The notes below the pieces were generated by a model. It was not told where the DNA came from. It worked only from the letters and a program-made list of their open reading frames with translations, and made no database searches. A stretch of 64,000 bases of DNA from JAFAGX01 sp963759875 (GTDB taxonomy: Bacteria > Acidobacteriota > Terriglobia > Terriglobales > Acidobacteriaceae), in NCBI GenBank assembly GCA_963759875.1, contig CAVXBB010000015.1:2170001-2234000 (forward strand), written 5' to 3'. Positions within the stretch are counted from its first letter, which is position 1. The number at the start of each line of letters is the position of its first letter. Shown piece by piece: positions 36,080 through 45,177 of this stretch. A program made the position numbers and the translations under genes.

Positions 36080-36835
36080 GTGCGGAAAAAGAAGAAGCGC
36101 CGCGTTCTGCCTCCCCCCGACTTTTCTCCAAACAGCATGTCTCTGTATGAAAAGGAAAGCCGCGAAGCCGAGGCGAAATTAGCCGGCGCCAAAAGAAAAA
36201 CGGCCCATCCTGCTGCCAAGGAAAAAACAGCCGATTTAGCGGCAGATGAAATCGGCAGCCCCGGTTTGTACACCACGGAAATGCTGGGGTGGGAGATGGG
36301 AATCGAAAATACAACCATCCTGGAACAAAAGGACTTAACCGGACGCGGCTGGTAAGAAGTTCCCCAATTTGAGCGGCGCTGGTACGGGAGCAATCCTGAA
36401 CAGCTGCGAGCGTTGCCGGAATGGCTCATCGAGCAGCAGGTCGAGGAAGTGGTGATGGAGTCAACCGCGCAATACTGGAAGCCGGGTTGGGACGTGCTGG
36501 AGCGATATTGGAAACCGAGATGTAAGAGTCGGACAGATGCAGGCCGGATGTCGGGAACACTCCATGTGGCGCAAGCCTTGTCCAATCGCGGGCGGCGCGG
36601 CCGTAGGAACGATTTTCGAGATGCCGAACGTTTGGTGAAACGGCTCGTATCGCAGGAGCTAGTCTTGAGCTTCGTGCCCGATGCCGAACAGCGCTTGTGG
36701 CGAACACTAACACGCACAAGGTATCAACGGACGCGTGACAAGGTAAACGCGCGCGTTTCCCAGAAACCGATTGCGTGTCAGCAACGGCGCTTCCAGACGA
36801 AGGTTTCCACACAGCGTTTTGCGTCCTCGTCCTGA
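36080..36835 (+). pseudogene. IS110-family transposase relic
   Basis: The frame opens with a basic stretch 'RKKKKRRVLPPPDFSPN', passes 'EIGSPGLYTTEMLGWEMGIEN' and hits an in-frame TAA at 36353-36355. The same frame goes on with 'FERRWYGSNPEQLRALPEWL', 'QQVEEVVMESTAQYWKPGWD', 'NRGRRGRRNDFRDAERLVKR' and 'LSFVPDAEQRLWRTL', which are the Glu and Asp blocks of a DEDD transposase. After about 36755 similarity to the family is lost and the C-terminal catalytic-serine domain is missing. So it is dead, with one nonsense codon and a deleted end. It sits directly upstream of the LacI regulator and may mark the left border of the inserted glycan locus. Confidence 0.78.
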
Positions 36836-36884
36836 TAAGATTCAATTCGCGCAGTAGGGGTCGTCGTTTTATCTCTTGGGCTGC

Positions 36885-37934
36885 ATGATTACGATCCGAC
36901 AATTTGCTAAGGCTAGTGGTTTTTCACCTACTACTATCTCGCTGGTCTTGAACAATTCTCCCGCTGGGCAGCACATTCCGGCCAAAACCAAGAATGAAAT
37001 TCGAAATTGGGCGCGAACGCTGGGCTACCATCCGAACCAGTTTGCCCGATCGTTACGCAGCCGCCGCAGCGGAGCAGTTGCTGTTTTGGTGCCAGACATC
37101 AGTGATCCCTACTGTGCTCAGGTTATTGCCGGTATTGACAAGTCCCTCTATAACTCAACTTATCTCCCTGTGCTGGTAGACATCCAGAACAGCCGCGTGC
37201 GCTACCGCAAATTTGTGGGGACTCTGTTTGAGCGCCGAATGGAAGGCGTGATTGCGGTAGCCAACTCCTTACAGCTTCAGACTGAAATGCTTGATCCTTT
37301 CGCGAAACATGGAATTGCGGTAGTAGTTATCGGTCGAGAATCCAATCACGATCGTATCAACTCAGTTTCAGTGGATAATAAGGCCGGGGCCGCTCTCGGC
37401 ATAGCCCATTTATTTGAGCAAGGCCATCGCCGCATCGCGTTTGTCCGTGGTCCAACACAGGTGTTCGACAGCGCCCGGCGGTGGTCGGGGATCAGAGAAT
37501 TTGCGCGCATCCATTCTCTGACACTGGATCCCAGGCTTATCGTACATTTGACAGAAACAGCCTCCAGTTCTGAAGGTGGGTTTCAAGCCATGAGCAAACT
37601 GCTACGCAGGAATCTGCCATTCACGGCGGTAATGGCATTTGATGACATGACGGCGTTTGGTGCAATTCGAGCCCTTACACAGGCCGGTGTTAAAGTGCCG
37701 GAGCAGTGCTCAGTGATTGGGTTCGACGACGTTGCGGCCGCGGCCTTCTACAATCCGCCTTTGACCACCATTCAGCAATCGATGGAGAAATTGGGAAACA
37801 TCGGCGTATCACTTTTCCTGCGAGCCATGCAGATAGGCCAAGAGAATGGATGCCCACAATCGGTCAAACATAAGGTCGAACCGATTCTGGTGATCCGCGG
37901 ATCAACTGCCCGTGTCCAGGATGTCGCTAGATAA
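36885..37934 (+). CDS. LacI-family transcriptional repressor
   Basis: A 349-residue regulator. The N-terminal HTH is 'TIRQFAKASGFSPTTISLVL', followed by the hinge helix region 'PNQFARSLRSRRSGAV'. The periplasmic-binding-like core shows 'VPDISDPYCAQVIAGID', 'GVIAVANS', 'SVSVDNKAGAALGIAHLFEQ', 'AVMAFDDMTAFGAIRAL' and 'VIGFDDVAAAAFYNPPLTTI'. The effector should be a sugar or nucleoside-type ligand. The ATG at 36885 is preferred over a TTG three codons earlier. Its likely target is the palindrome at 37974-37989, 40 bp behind its stop and in front of the receptor gene, so it probably represses the downstream glycan locus until ligand arrives. Confidence 0.93.
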   Translation: MITIRQFAKASGFSPTTISLVLNNSPAGQHIPAKTKNEIRNWARTLGYHPNQFARSLRSRRSGAVAVLVPDISDPYCAQVIAGIDKSLYNSTYLPVLVDIQNSRVRYRKFVGTLFERRMEGVIAVANSLQLQTEMLDPFAKHGIAVVVIGRESNHDRINSVSVDNKAGAALGIAHLFEQGHRRIAFVRGPTQVFDSARRWSGIREFARIHSLTLDPRLIVHLTETASSSEGGFQAMSKLLRRNLPFTAVMAFDDMTAFGAIRALTQAGVKVPEQCSVIGFDDVAAAAFYNPPLTTIQQSMEKLGNIGVSLFLRAMQIGQENGCPQSVKHKVEPILVIRGSTARVQDVAR

Positions 37935-37939
37935 AAAGC

Positions 37940-37968
37940 TTGACAACCCGGCTTTGAAGTAGTAAACG
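37940..37968 (+). promoter_or_regulatory. Promoter of the glycan-locus operon
   Basis: TTGACA (37940-37945) with a 17-nt spacer to TAAACG (37963-37968). The -10 lies inside a first AGTAAACG half-site (37961-37968), so repressor binding would cover the promoter. Confidence 0.5.
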
Positions 37969-37973
37969 GGTTC

Positions 37974-37989
37974 AGTAAACGCGTTTACT
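37974..37989. promoter_or_regulatory. LacI-family operator, perfect 16-bp palindrome
   Basis: AGTAAACGCGTTTACT is a perfect palindrome with the central CG step typical of LacI-family operators. A further half-site AGTAAACG starts 13 bp upstream at 37961. It lies between the repressor gene and the receptor gene. Confidence 0.8.
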
Positions 37990-38006
37990 GCTTTAAGGAG
38001 GGCAAT

Positions 38007-41000
38007 GTGAGCGTATTCCACCGAGCCTCGGCCTTCCTGATCTTACTTGCCTCGGCTACCGCCTTCGCCGGTGTGACCGGTTCGATCTCTGGAACTGTTA
38101 CTGATCCCGCGGGAGCAGTTGTGCCCGGTGCGGCTATTACCGCGGTCGACCGCGAAACGGGGATTCGCCGGGAAGTGATCAGTGACCAGAAGGGATTCTA
38201 CTCATTACTTGCGTTGCCGGTTGGCACTTATTCGATCAGTGTCCGAAAGAGTGGTTTCAAGGAGCTTCGACAAACCGACATTGTGATCGATGCGAACAGC
38301 TCAGTTCGGGCAGATGCTCGTCTTGAAGTTGGTGCGGTGCAACAGGAAGTCACGGTTTCCAGCACGGCGGTACGCGTCGAAACCACCAGCACACAAATGG
38401 GTGAAGTCATTGGCAGCTCAAAGATGGAATCCCTACCTCTGAACGGGCGGAGCTACACCGATCTGCTGGCCTTGCAGCCTGGAGTGGCGCCCGAAACCTC
38501 CGGGGAATACGCGCCCATTTCACCGTCGGGATCTCTGAACGCCGGGGGTCTTTCTGTCAGCGGTCAGCGCGAGACCGCCAACGGCTTCATGGTGAACGGA
38601 GGAAACGTCAACGAGGGGGTGAACCAAACCACCGCGGTGGTGCCGAATCTCGACTCGATTGCGGAGTTTCGTATTATCACTAATAACTTTGACGCAGAGT
38701 ACGGAAATTACAGCGGCGGGCAGATCAACGCGATTACCAAGTCCGGTACAAATGATTTGCACGGCGAAGTCTTTGAGTTTCTGAGAAACGACGACCTCGA
38801 CGCGCGGAATTACTTCAGCAGCATACGCGGTGCGTTCAAGCAGAATCAGTTTGGCGGAACGTTTGGTGGGCCAGTTGTTCGCAACAAGGTATTCTTCTTT
38901 GTGGATTATCAGGGTACACGTCAGACTCAGGGACAAGTCGCCAATGTTCCGGTTCCTTCTGCTGCGGATCTCACCGGAAATCTGGCTGATGCGGCCAGCA
39001 CCCTGACTGGAACGGTGGGTGGACAATATTGGGCGAGCGTACTGTCTTCAGAGCTACGATATGCAGTCACGGACGGCGAAAGCTATTACACACCCGGTTG
39101 CGCTAGTTCCAGCCAATGCGTTTTCCCGAACGCGATTATTCCACCGTCGGCAATTTCCGCCCCAGCGAGAGCACTTCTCAAGTACATTCCTCCTCCCAAC
39201 AGTATTCAGGCTGGTCAGCCATTTTTTGAAACAGCGGCCTACAACAACGTGCTGCGCGACGACAAAGGTGGCATCCGTGTAGATGCGAATAGCCGGTTGG
39301 GAATGCTTTCCGCATATTACTTCCTGGATGACTATCACCAGACATGTCCTTACTGCGCCGTCTCTTTGCCCGGATTTGATGTTCTGAACGTCGGCAGATC
39401 GCAGATGGTCAACCTAAGCGACACCACTACTCGCAGTGCCACTGCGGTGAATGAGTTGCGTTTACATTTCATGCGTTTCGCGACCTTTTCCGGAGAACCG
39501 ATCGGAGGCGTTGGACCATCTCTTTCCTCCTTAGGATTTGTGACGGGCGCGAACACGCTTGGCATTGTCCCAATCGCACCGCAATACGAGGGTGTGCCGA
39601 ACATCACTTTTAATAACTTTTCCCTGGGCACAAATGCTTATCCGGTGGCGCAATACAACAACACCTATCAACTGCTCGACAACTATTCGAAAGTAGTTGG
39701 CACTCACTCGATCAAGTTTGGTGGCAATGTTCACTATGACCAGATCACACAGCATCAATTCGGTGCCAATGATGGTAGCTTTGGTTACAGCGGGTCTGAA
39801 ACTGGACTCGATTTCGCCGATTTTCTCATCGGCGCGCCTGACTACTATCAGCAAGGCCAGCAGGCGCCACTTCACTCCCGCAGCCGCTACTTCGGCCTAT
39901 ACGCACAGGATAGCTGGCGGGTTACTCCGTCCCTTACTTTCAACTATGGACTGCGCTGGGATGTAAGCACCTCTTGGTGGGAGGCGAGAAACGAACTGGA
40001 AACGATTATTCCCGGCGAGCAATCGCGCGTCTTCCCGACAGCACCTACGGGCTGGGTTTTTCCAGGCGATCCCAACGTGCCGTCCACTCTTGCGCCCACC
40101 CATTACAACAATTTTGCTCCGCGCCTTGGATTGGCATATTCGCCATCCAAAGACACAGGCCCTTTGCACTGGATTCTTGGCCGCAACGGCCAAAGCAGCA
40201 TCCGCGCCGGATACGGCATCTTCTACACCGCTATTGAGGACCTCACCGATGCGCTGGAGATCGGCGACCCTCCCTACGGGTTGTTCTACTCAAGCCCGAA
40301 TCCTCCGTTATTTGCAACTCCTTTTGTGGATCGAGCGACCGGCAATAGCGAGGGACAACGCTATCCAGTTGTGTTTCCGCCGCCGAATGTCTCGTCCGCA
40401 CATCCGGATCCCAATGTGAACTGGGCGCAGTATGAGCCGATCTCAAGTTCCCCGGGCTATTGGTACAGGAACCGGCTGCCGTATGCCGAACATTATGAAC
40501 TTTCATTGGAACGGCAACTCGGCAACAACTCAGTAATCAACATCGCTTATGTTGGTACACAGAGTCATAGGCAGTTGGTATTGGTAAATGCGAATCCCTC
40601 CATCCCGACTCTATGCCTTTCGGTGAGCCAACCAAGCCAGGTGGCACCGGGAAGCGCAACCTGCGGACCATTCGCTGAGACCGGGACGTTCACAACTGCT
40701 TCTGGTCAAAGTGTGGTTCCACGCCAGCCTCTTGGGGCAAATTTCGGCAGCACTGGCCTGTACGAGAACGTCGGCAATGCCAACTACAACGCATTAGAAA
40801 TGACGGCTCGCCATCGTAGTGGCCGGCTTGAGTACCTAGCCGGATACACCTATAGCAAAGCGGTTGATCAGGCATCCGGACTTGGGGATCAGATCAATCC
40901 CTTCAACCACAATCTGACAAAAGAACTCGCCGCCTTCGATTTGAGAAACAACTTCGTTTTCAGTTACACCTACGAATTGCCATTCGATCGTTTGTTTCGT

Positions 41001-41540
41001 GCTAAGCCAAACCTGACTCGCGGATGGAAGCTCTCCGGGATCACTCGGTTTTCGACCGGCTTCCCCGTGACCCTTCTGGAATTGGATGAAAACTCGCTGA
41101 CCGGAACCACATCGGCCGGACCGAACAACAATGGCATCGACGAACCCAATTACACTTCCGGCAATTTGCACTTCACCGATCCGCGAAGTGGCGAGCCTTA
41201 CTTCAATACATCACTGTTTTCCTCCGAGCAACTGGGTCAGCTGGGGGATGCGCGACGTCGATTCTTTCATGGGCCCGGGATCAACAATTGGGACATGGCG
41301 CTGCTGAAAGATTTCCCGATTCACGAGCGCATGCACCTGGAATTTCGGGCTGAGTTTTTCAACATCTTCAATCACACACAATTTATTGCCACAAGCGGAA
41401 TCGGTTCGCCGGGTACGGGTACCTGCGTGGCGGGCGGACCGGGACAGAGTTGCGCAGGAGTTCCGGGATCGAGCTTTGGAATTATTTCCGTCGCTCGTGA
41501 CCCTCGGATCGGTCAGATTGCCCTTAAGTTGTCGTTCTAA
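38007..41540 (+). CDS. Oar-type TonB-dependent receptor of the LacI-controlled locus
   Basis: A 1177-residue outer-membrane receptor. A signal peptide runs to about 'TAFAGV'. The carboxypeptidase-regulatory fold follows ('GSISGTVTDPAGAVVPGA', 'LPVGTYSISVRKSGFKEL'), then the plug ('SLPLNGRSYTDLLALQPG', 'EFRIITNNFDAEYGNYSGG') and a long barrel with many 'FNYGLRWD' type strands. The end 'RIGQIALKLSF' is the terminal aromatic strand. The start is GTG 38007, with AAGGAGGG upstream; an ATG three bases earlier is followed by TGA. As first gene after the operator it is the presumed uptake channel for the oligosaccharides released by the glycosidases behind it. Confidence 0.93.
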   Translation: MSVFHRASAFLILLASATAFAGVTGSISGTVTDPAGAVVPGAAITAVDRETGIRREVISDQKGFYSLLALPVGTYSISVRKSGFKELRQTDIVIDANSSVRADARLEVGAVQQEVTVSSTAVRVETTSTQMGEVIGSSKMESLPLNGRSYTDLLALQPGVAPETSGEYAPISPSGSLNAGGLSVSGQRETANGFMVNGGNVNEGVNQTTAVVPNLDSIAEFRIITNNFDAEYGNYSGGQINAITKSGTNDLHGEVFEFLRNDDLDARNYFSSIRGAFKQNQFGGTFGGPVVRNKVFFFVDYQGTRQTQGQVANVPVPSAADLTGNLADAASTLTGTVGGQYWASVLSSELRYAVTDGESYYTPGCASSSQCVFPNAIIPPSAISAPARALLKYIPPPNSIQAGQPFFETAAYNNVLRDDKGGIRVDANSRLGMLSAYYFLDDYHQTCPYCAVSLPGFDVLNVGRSQMVNLSDTTTRSATAVNELRLHFMRFATFSGEPIGGVGPSLSSLGFVTGANTLGIVPIAPQYEGVPNITFNNFSLGTNAYPVAQYNNTYQLLDNYSKVVGTHSIKFGGNVHYDQITQHQFGANDGSFGYSGSETGLDFADFLIGAPDYYQQGQQAPLHSRSRYFGLYAQDSWRVTPSLTFNYGLRWDVSTSWWEARNELETIIPGEQSRVFPTAPTGWVFPGDPNVPSTLAPTHYNNFAPRLGLAYSPSKDTGPLHWILGRNGQSSIRAGYGIFYTAIEDLTDALEIGDPPYGLFYSSPNPPLFATPFVDRATGNSEGQRYPVVFPPPNVSSAHPDPNVNWAQYEPISSSPGYWYRNRLPYAEHYELSLERQLGNNSVINIAYVGTQSHRQLVLVNANPSIPTLCLSVSQPSQVAPGSATCGPFAETGTFTTASGQSVVPRQPLGANFGSTGLYENVGNANYNALEMTARHRSGRLEYLAGYTYSKAVDQASGLGDQINPFNHNLTKELAAFDLRNNFVFSYTYELPFDRLFRAKPNLTRGWKLSGITRFSTGFPVTLLELDENSLTGTTSAGPNNNGIDEPNYTSGNLHFTDPRSGEPYFNTSLFSSEQLGQLGDARRRFFHGPGINNWDMALLKDFPIHERMHLEFRAEFFNIFNHTQFIATSGIGSPGTGTCVAGGPGQSCAGVPGSSFGIISVARDPRIGQIALKLSF

Positions 41541-41570
41541 GCACAAAAAAGATTAAAGGAGGCACCTGTC

Positions 41571-42701
41571 ATGAATAAACAGTCGCGCAAAATAAGGACC
41601 GTGTTTTTCGTGACGGCGCTTGTTGGCGGTATTTCTCTCTTTTTGAGTGAAACAGCAAGCGCCGGCGCAGCTCCCGGGATCAAGGTGCTAGGCAATCAAT
41701 TTGTGACTACAACCGCGGGAACCTTAGGCGTGGAGAATGTGAGTGCCAACCAACCTGTCGTCCTTCGCGGGGTGAACTTTTCAGGGTCTGAATACGCTTG
41801 TGATTCGGAAAGTTCGTTTTTCGATGATCCGCCCGGTGATCAAAATACCTTGAATGGAATTTTGGCCTGGCATGCCAACGTAATTCGTTTGCCTCTTAAT
41901 GAGGATTGTTGGGTCGGAACCAAGGCCGGGCTGAACCCCGCATACAGCGGCATCAATTATCAGACTGCAATGAGCCAGTTTGTGACTCTCGCAAATGAAT
42001 CAGGTTTCATCGTAGAAGTGGATCTTCACTTTGGTTCTGGAACTTCAACCCTGGCGAAGAACGACAGCTACCCTGGCCTGGATGTAACCTACGCGCCCAC
42101 TTTTTGGCAGTCCGTAGCGGCTGCCTTTAAAAGCAATCACTCAGTGATCTTCAATCTCATTAACGAGCCCTATATCACTTCATGGTCGTGCTACCTCAAT
42201 GGCGGCTGTACCACACCGAAGGTGAAAAATGTCGGGACCTGGACGGTCATTGGTACTCAGTCGATCGTGAACACAATTCGCGGCACGGGGGCAACAAATC
42301 CCATCATCATTGCTGGGGTGAACTACTCCAATGACCTCTCAGAATGGCTCAGTTACGTGCCCTCGGACACCGCGCATGCAATTGTGGCAGGAGCGCATGT
42401 CTACTTTGACGGGTTAACTTGCGAAAATTCGTCTTGCTGGACCAGCCAGTATGCGCCGATCGAGGCAGCAGGTTACCCATTTGTGGTGGATGAGATGGGA
42501 TATCAGGCTTCATGCACGGATTCGAAGATCAATCAGCTAATGAACTGGGCGGATGCTCAATCGCCCCAAATCGGGTACTGGGCATGGTCATGGAACCCTT
42601 TTGGCTGCACCTCGGGGCCATCCCTAATTAAGAACGATTCATTCGTACCGACCAGCACCTATGGCTCGGGATTCCAGTCACACTTGCTCAGTGTTCAATG
42701 A
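41571..42701 (+). CDS. GH5-family glycoside hydrolase (cellulase-like), exported
   Basis: A 376-residue enzyme with a signal peptide ending near 'ETASAGA' (residue 31). The clan-A TIM barrel shows 'VVLRGVNFSGSEYAC', 'WHANVIRLPLNEDCW', the acid/base Glu199 in 'SVIFNLINEPY', a His/Tyr pair in 'GAHVYFDG' and the nucleophile Glu308 in 'FVVDEMGY'. Members cut beta-1,4-glucans, mannans or related chains; the exact substrate cannot be read. AAAGGAGG precedes the ATG, 30 bp after the receptor gene. Six or more Cys suggest disulfides outside the cytoplasm. Confidence 0.92.
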   Translation: MNKQSRKIRTVFFVTALVGGISLFLSETASAGAAPGIKVLGNQFVTTTAGTLGVENVSANQPVVLRGVNFSGSEYACDSESSFFDDPPGDQNTLNGILAWHANVIRLPLNEDCWVGTKAGLNPAYSGINYQTAMSQFVTLANESGFIVEVDLHFGSGTSTLAKNDSYPGLDVTYAPTFWQSVAAAFKSNHSVIFNLINEPYITSWSCYLNGGCTTPKVKNVGTWTVIGTQSIVNTIRGTGATNPIIIAGVNYSNDLSEWLSYVPSDTAHAIVAGAHVYFDGLTCENSSCWTSQYAPIEAAGYPFVVDEMGYQASCTDSKINQLMNWADAQSPQIGYWAWSWNPFGCTSGPSLIKNDSFVPTSTYGSGFQSHLLSVQ

Positions 42702-42727
42702 TACGCGGTCTTCAATATGGAGCTACT

Positions 42728-44053
42728 ATGACGCCAACCGAAAAAACCAACACGATCGACGCTGAACAGCTCGCGATCAACGGCGGTACGCCAACCAGAA
42801 CAACGCCTCTACCATTGGAATTTCCCGGAATGCATTACGTCGACCAGGAAGAAATCGACGCAGCCGTTCGTGTCATCAAGAGTCGCTCGCTTTTCCGCTA
42901 CTACGGCATTGATTTACAGGGCGAGGTTGATGCCTTCGAACGTGAATTTGCAGATTTCATTGGAGTGAAACATGCACAGGCAGTTTCGAGCGGTGCTGGT
43001 GCGCTGCAGGTCGCGCTATCCGCGCTTGGCGTCGGCCCCGGGCAGGAAGTGATTGTTCCAGCTTACATGTGGGTTGCGGTAATCGCAGCCGTCGTCAACC
43101 TGGGCGCAATTCCTATATTAGCCGACATCGATGACAGCTTTACGTTAGATCCCGCCGATGTGGAGTCCAAAATAACGGACCGCACAACCGGTCTTATCGC
43201 TGTTCACATGAGTGGAGCTCCGGCCAATGCTCCTGCGCTTTTGGAAGTCGCACGAAGGCACAAGTTGTTTCTGCTGGAAGATTGCGCGCAGTGCGCCGGT
43301 GGCAGCATCCATAGGAAAAAGGTTGGCAGCTTCGGCAATATGGGAATTTTCAGCTTCCAGATGAATAAGAACATGAGCAGTGGCGAGGGTGGCTGTATCG
43401 TGACCAATGACACTCGCTTGTATCAGCGTGCTGTTGCCGCGCAGGATAATGGCTACGCCCGCGATGAGACTGGCCGTGCGATTTATGACAACCTCGATCT
43501 TTGTCTCTGGGGACGTGGTTGCCGCCTGGATGAAATTCGCGGCGCTATTCTTCGCGTTCAACTGAAGAAGCTGCCGAGAATCATCTCTCACATGAGAGAG
43601 AGCAAGTATCACCTTCGCCATGCCCTCGAGCCGTTTTCTCATGTGCGGCTGCGGAGGATCATCGATCAAGCTGGCGATACCGGCTGCTTCCTGATCTTCA
43701 CATTGCCAGATGCGAGTGAAGCGAAGCGGGTCAATCAGGCATTGCGCGCTGAGGGAATCAAGACCTCCCCACAGGGGCTGACCAATGTCCTAATGACCGA
43801 TTGGGGTCTGCACATCTATTCCAACATCGTGAGTCTCGTAAATAAAACCAGTAGCGATGCCCGAGGCTTCCCGTGGAATTTGCAGGAAAATCGCAATTCC
43901 AAAATGCAATACGCAAAGGGCACATGCCCTGTCGCAGATGACCTGTTTGAACGTAGCATTCTGCTTGCGATTCCTTCATGTCTAAGCCAAACGGACGAAG
44001 ATGAGATCATTCACGCATTCCGCAAGGTCTTAGCCCGTGAGATCGGGAATTAA
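42728..44053 (+). CDS. DegT/DnrJ/EryC1/StrS-type PLP aminotransferase
   Basis: A 441-residue sugar aminotransferase-type protein. It begins 'LAINGGTPTRTTPLPLEFPG', as in AHBA synthase or scyllo-inosose aminotransferase relatives, and has 'VSSGAGALQVALSALGVGPG' and 'FLLEDCAQCAGGSIHRKKVG'. The PLP lysine is in 'SFQMNKNMSSGEGG'. An ATG at 42698 overlaps the GH5 stop as ATGA, but the ATG at 42728 has GGAG five bases upstream and starts just before the domain. Family members transfer an amino group to a keto-sugar or keto-cyclitol. Here it stands with an oxidoreductase that could make such a keto substrate. Confidence 0.9.
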   Translation: MTPTEKTNTIDAEQLAINGGTPTRTTPLPLEFPGMHYVDQEEIDAAVRVIKSRSLFRYYGIDLQGEVDAFEREFADFIGVKHAQAVSSGAGALQVALSALGVGPGQEVIVPAYMWVAVIAAVVNLGAIPILADIDDSFTLDPADVESKITDRTTGLIAVHMSGAPANAPALLEVARRHKLFLLEDCAQCAGGSIHRKKVGSFGNMGIFSFQMNKNMSSGEGGCIVTNDTRLYQRAVAAQDNGYARDETGRAIYDNLDLCLWGRGCRLDEIRGAILRVQLKKLPRIISHMRESKYHLRHALEPFSHVRLRRIIDQAGDTGCFLIFTLPDASEAKRVNQALRAEGIKTSPQGLTNVLMTDWGLHIYSNIVSLVNKTSSDARGFPWNLQENRNSKMQYAKGTCPVADDLFERSILLAIPSCLSQTDEDEIIHAFRKVLAREIGN

Positions 44054-44061
44054 GTAGTTCA

Positions 44062-45177
44062 ATGTCCAAGAAACTGAATGTCGCAATGATCGGGCATGGC
44101 TTTATGGGCCGTGCCCACTCCAATGCCTTCCATCAAGTCGGACGATTCTTTGACGTTCCCTACGAACTCCAGCTTCAGGTCATCTGCGGGCGAAATCGAA
44201 GTGAAGTCAAAGCTTTTGCTGCGAAGTGGGGCTGGGAAGAAGTGGTAACGGACTGGCAGGCTGTCGTTTCGCGCAAGGACATCGACGTCATCGACATCGG
44301 CACCCCCAATTTCCTGCATGCGCCAATTGCCATTGCTGCCGCAGAAGCCGGCAAAATCGTGCTCTGCGAAAAGCCATTGGCCATGGATGCGTCTGAAGCG
44401 AAGCGCATGGCCGCTGCAGCTCGAAGCGTACCCAATCTCGTTTGGTTTAACTACCGCCGCGTTCCCGCAATCGCACTCGCCAAGCAGCTCATCGAGGAAG
44501 ACAAGATCGGCCGCCCTTATCACTACCGCGCAACACATCTTCAAAGCTGGGGCGACGATCCCGACCGCGCCGGCGTTTGGCGATTTCGCCAATCGGAAGC
44601 TGGTTCCGGCGCAATGGGTGATCTGCTCTCGCATTCGTTGGATCTCGCTCTGCTTCTCAACGGCCCGATCACCGAAGTGAGCAGTCTCATTCACACCTTT
44701 ATTCCTCGCCGCGAAGTTGACGACGCAGTTTTGACTCTGGCGCGTTTCGCAAACGGCAGCATTGGCACCTTCGAAGCCACGCGTTTCGCAATCGGCTGCC
44801 GTAATCGCAACTGCTTCGAAATTAATGGATCAAAGGGTGCGATTCGCTTCAACCTGGAAGAACTCAACCGTCTCGAAGTTTTCGACCGCAGTGATGCTGT
44901 TGAAATTCAGGGCGCACATCGAGTGCTCGCAACCGGTCCGGGACATCCCTACGCCAGTCACTTCTGGCCGCCAGGACACATCATTGGCTATGAGCACACG
45001 TTCATCGCAACCTTGGCTGATTTTCTCGGGTCCTTGGCCAGCAGCGAGGCATTTCATCCCAACTTTGATGACGCACTGCAGGTGCAGATTTTGCTGGATG
45101 CCGTTCAGCGCTCTGCTCAAAGCAAGTCTTGGATAAGTGTGGCGACACAACCCGAGCGAACCAGCGCTCCTCGATGA
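44062..45177 (+). CDS. Gfo/Idh/MocA-family oxidoreductase
   Basis: A 371-residue NAD(P)-dependent sugar or cyclitol dehydrogenase. The Rossmann start is 'LNVAMIGHGFMGRAHSNAF'. 'IDIGTPNFLHAPIAIAA' and 'LCEKPLAMDASEAKRM' carry the EKP motif lysine that binds the nicotinamide region. The C-terminal half has 'GDLLSHSLDLALLLNG' with the active-site His/Asp pattern and 'NCFEINGSKGAIRFNLEELN'. It lies 8 bp behind the aminotransferase, and its stop overlaps the next start as ATGA. It could oxidise the sugar that the neighbour aminates, or run in the reverse, degradative direction. Confidence 0.92.
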   Translation: MSKKLNVAMIGHGFMGRAHSNAFHQVGRFFDVPYELQLQVICGRNRSEVKAFAAKWGWEEVVTDWQAVVSRKDIDVIDIGTPNFLHAPIAIAAAEAGKIVLCEKPLAMDASEAKRMAAAARSVPNLVWFNYRRVPAIALAKQLIEEDKIGRPYHYRATHLQSWGDDPDRAGVWRFRQSEAGSGAMGDLLSHSLDLALLLNGPITEVSSLIHTFIPRREVDDAVLTLARFANGSIGTFEATRFAIGCRNRNCFEINGSKGAIRFNLEELNRLEVFDRSDAVEIQGAHRVLATGPGHPYASHFWPPGHIIGYEHTFIATLADFLGSLASSEAFHPNFDDALQVQILLDAVQRSAQSKSWISVATQPERTSAPR

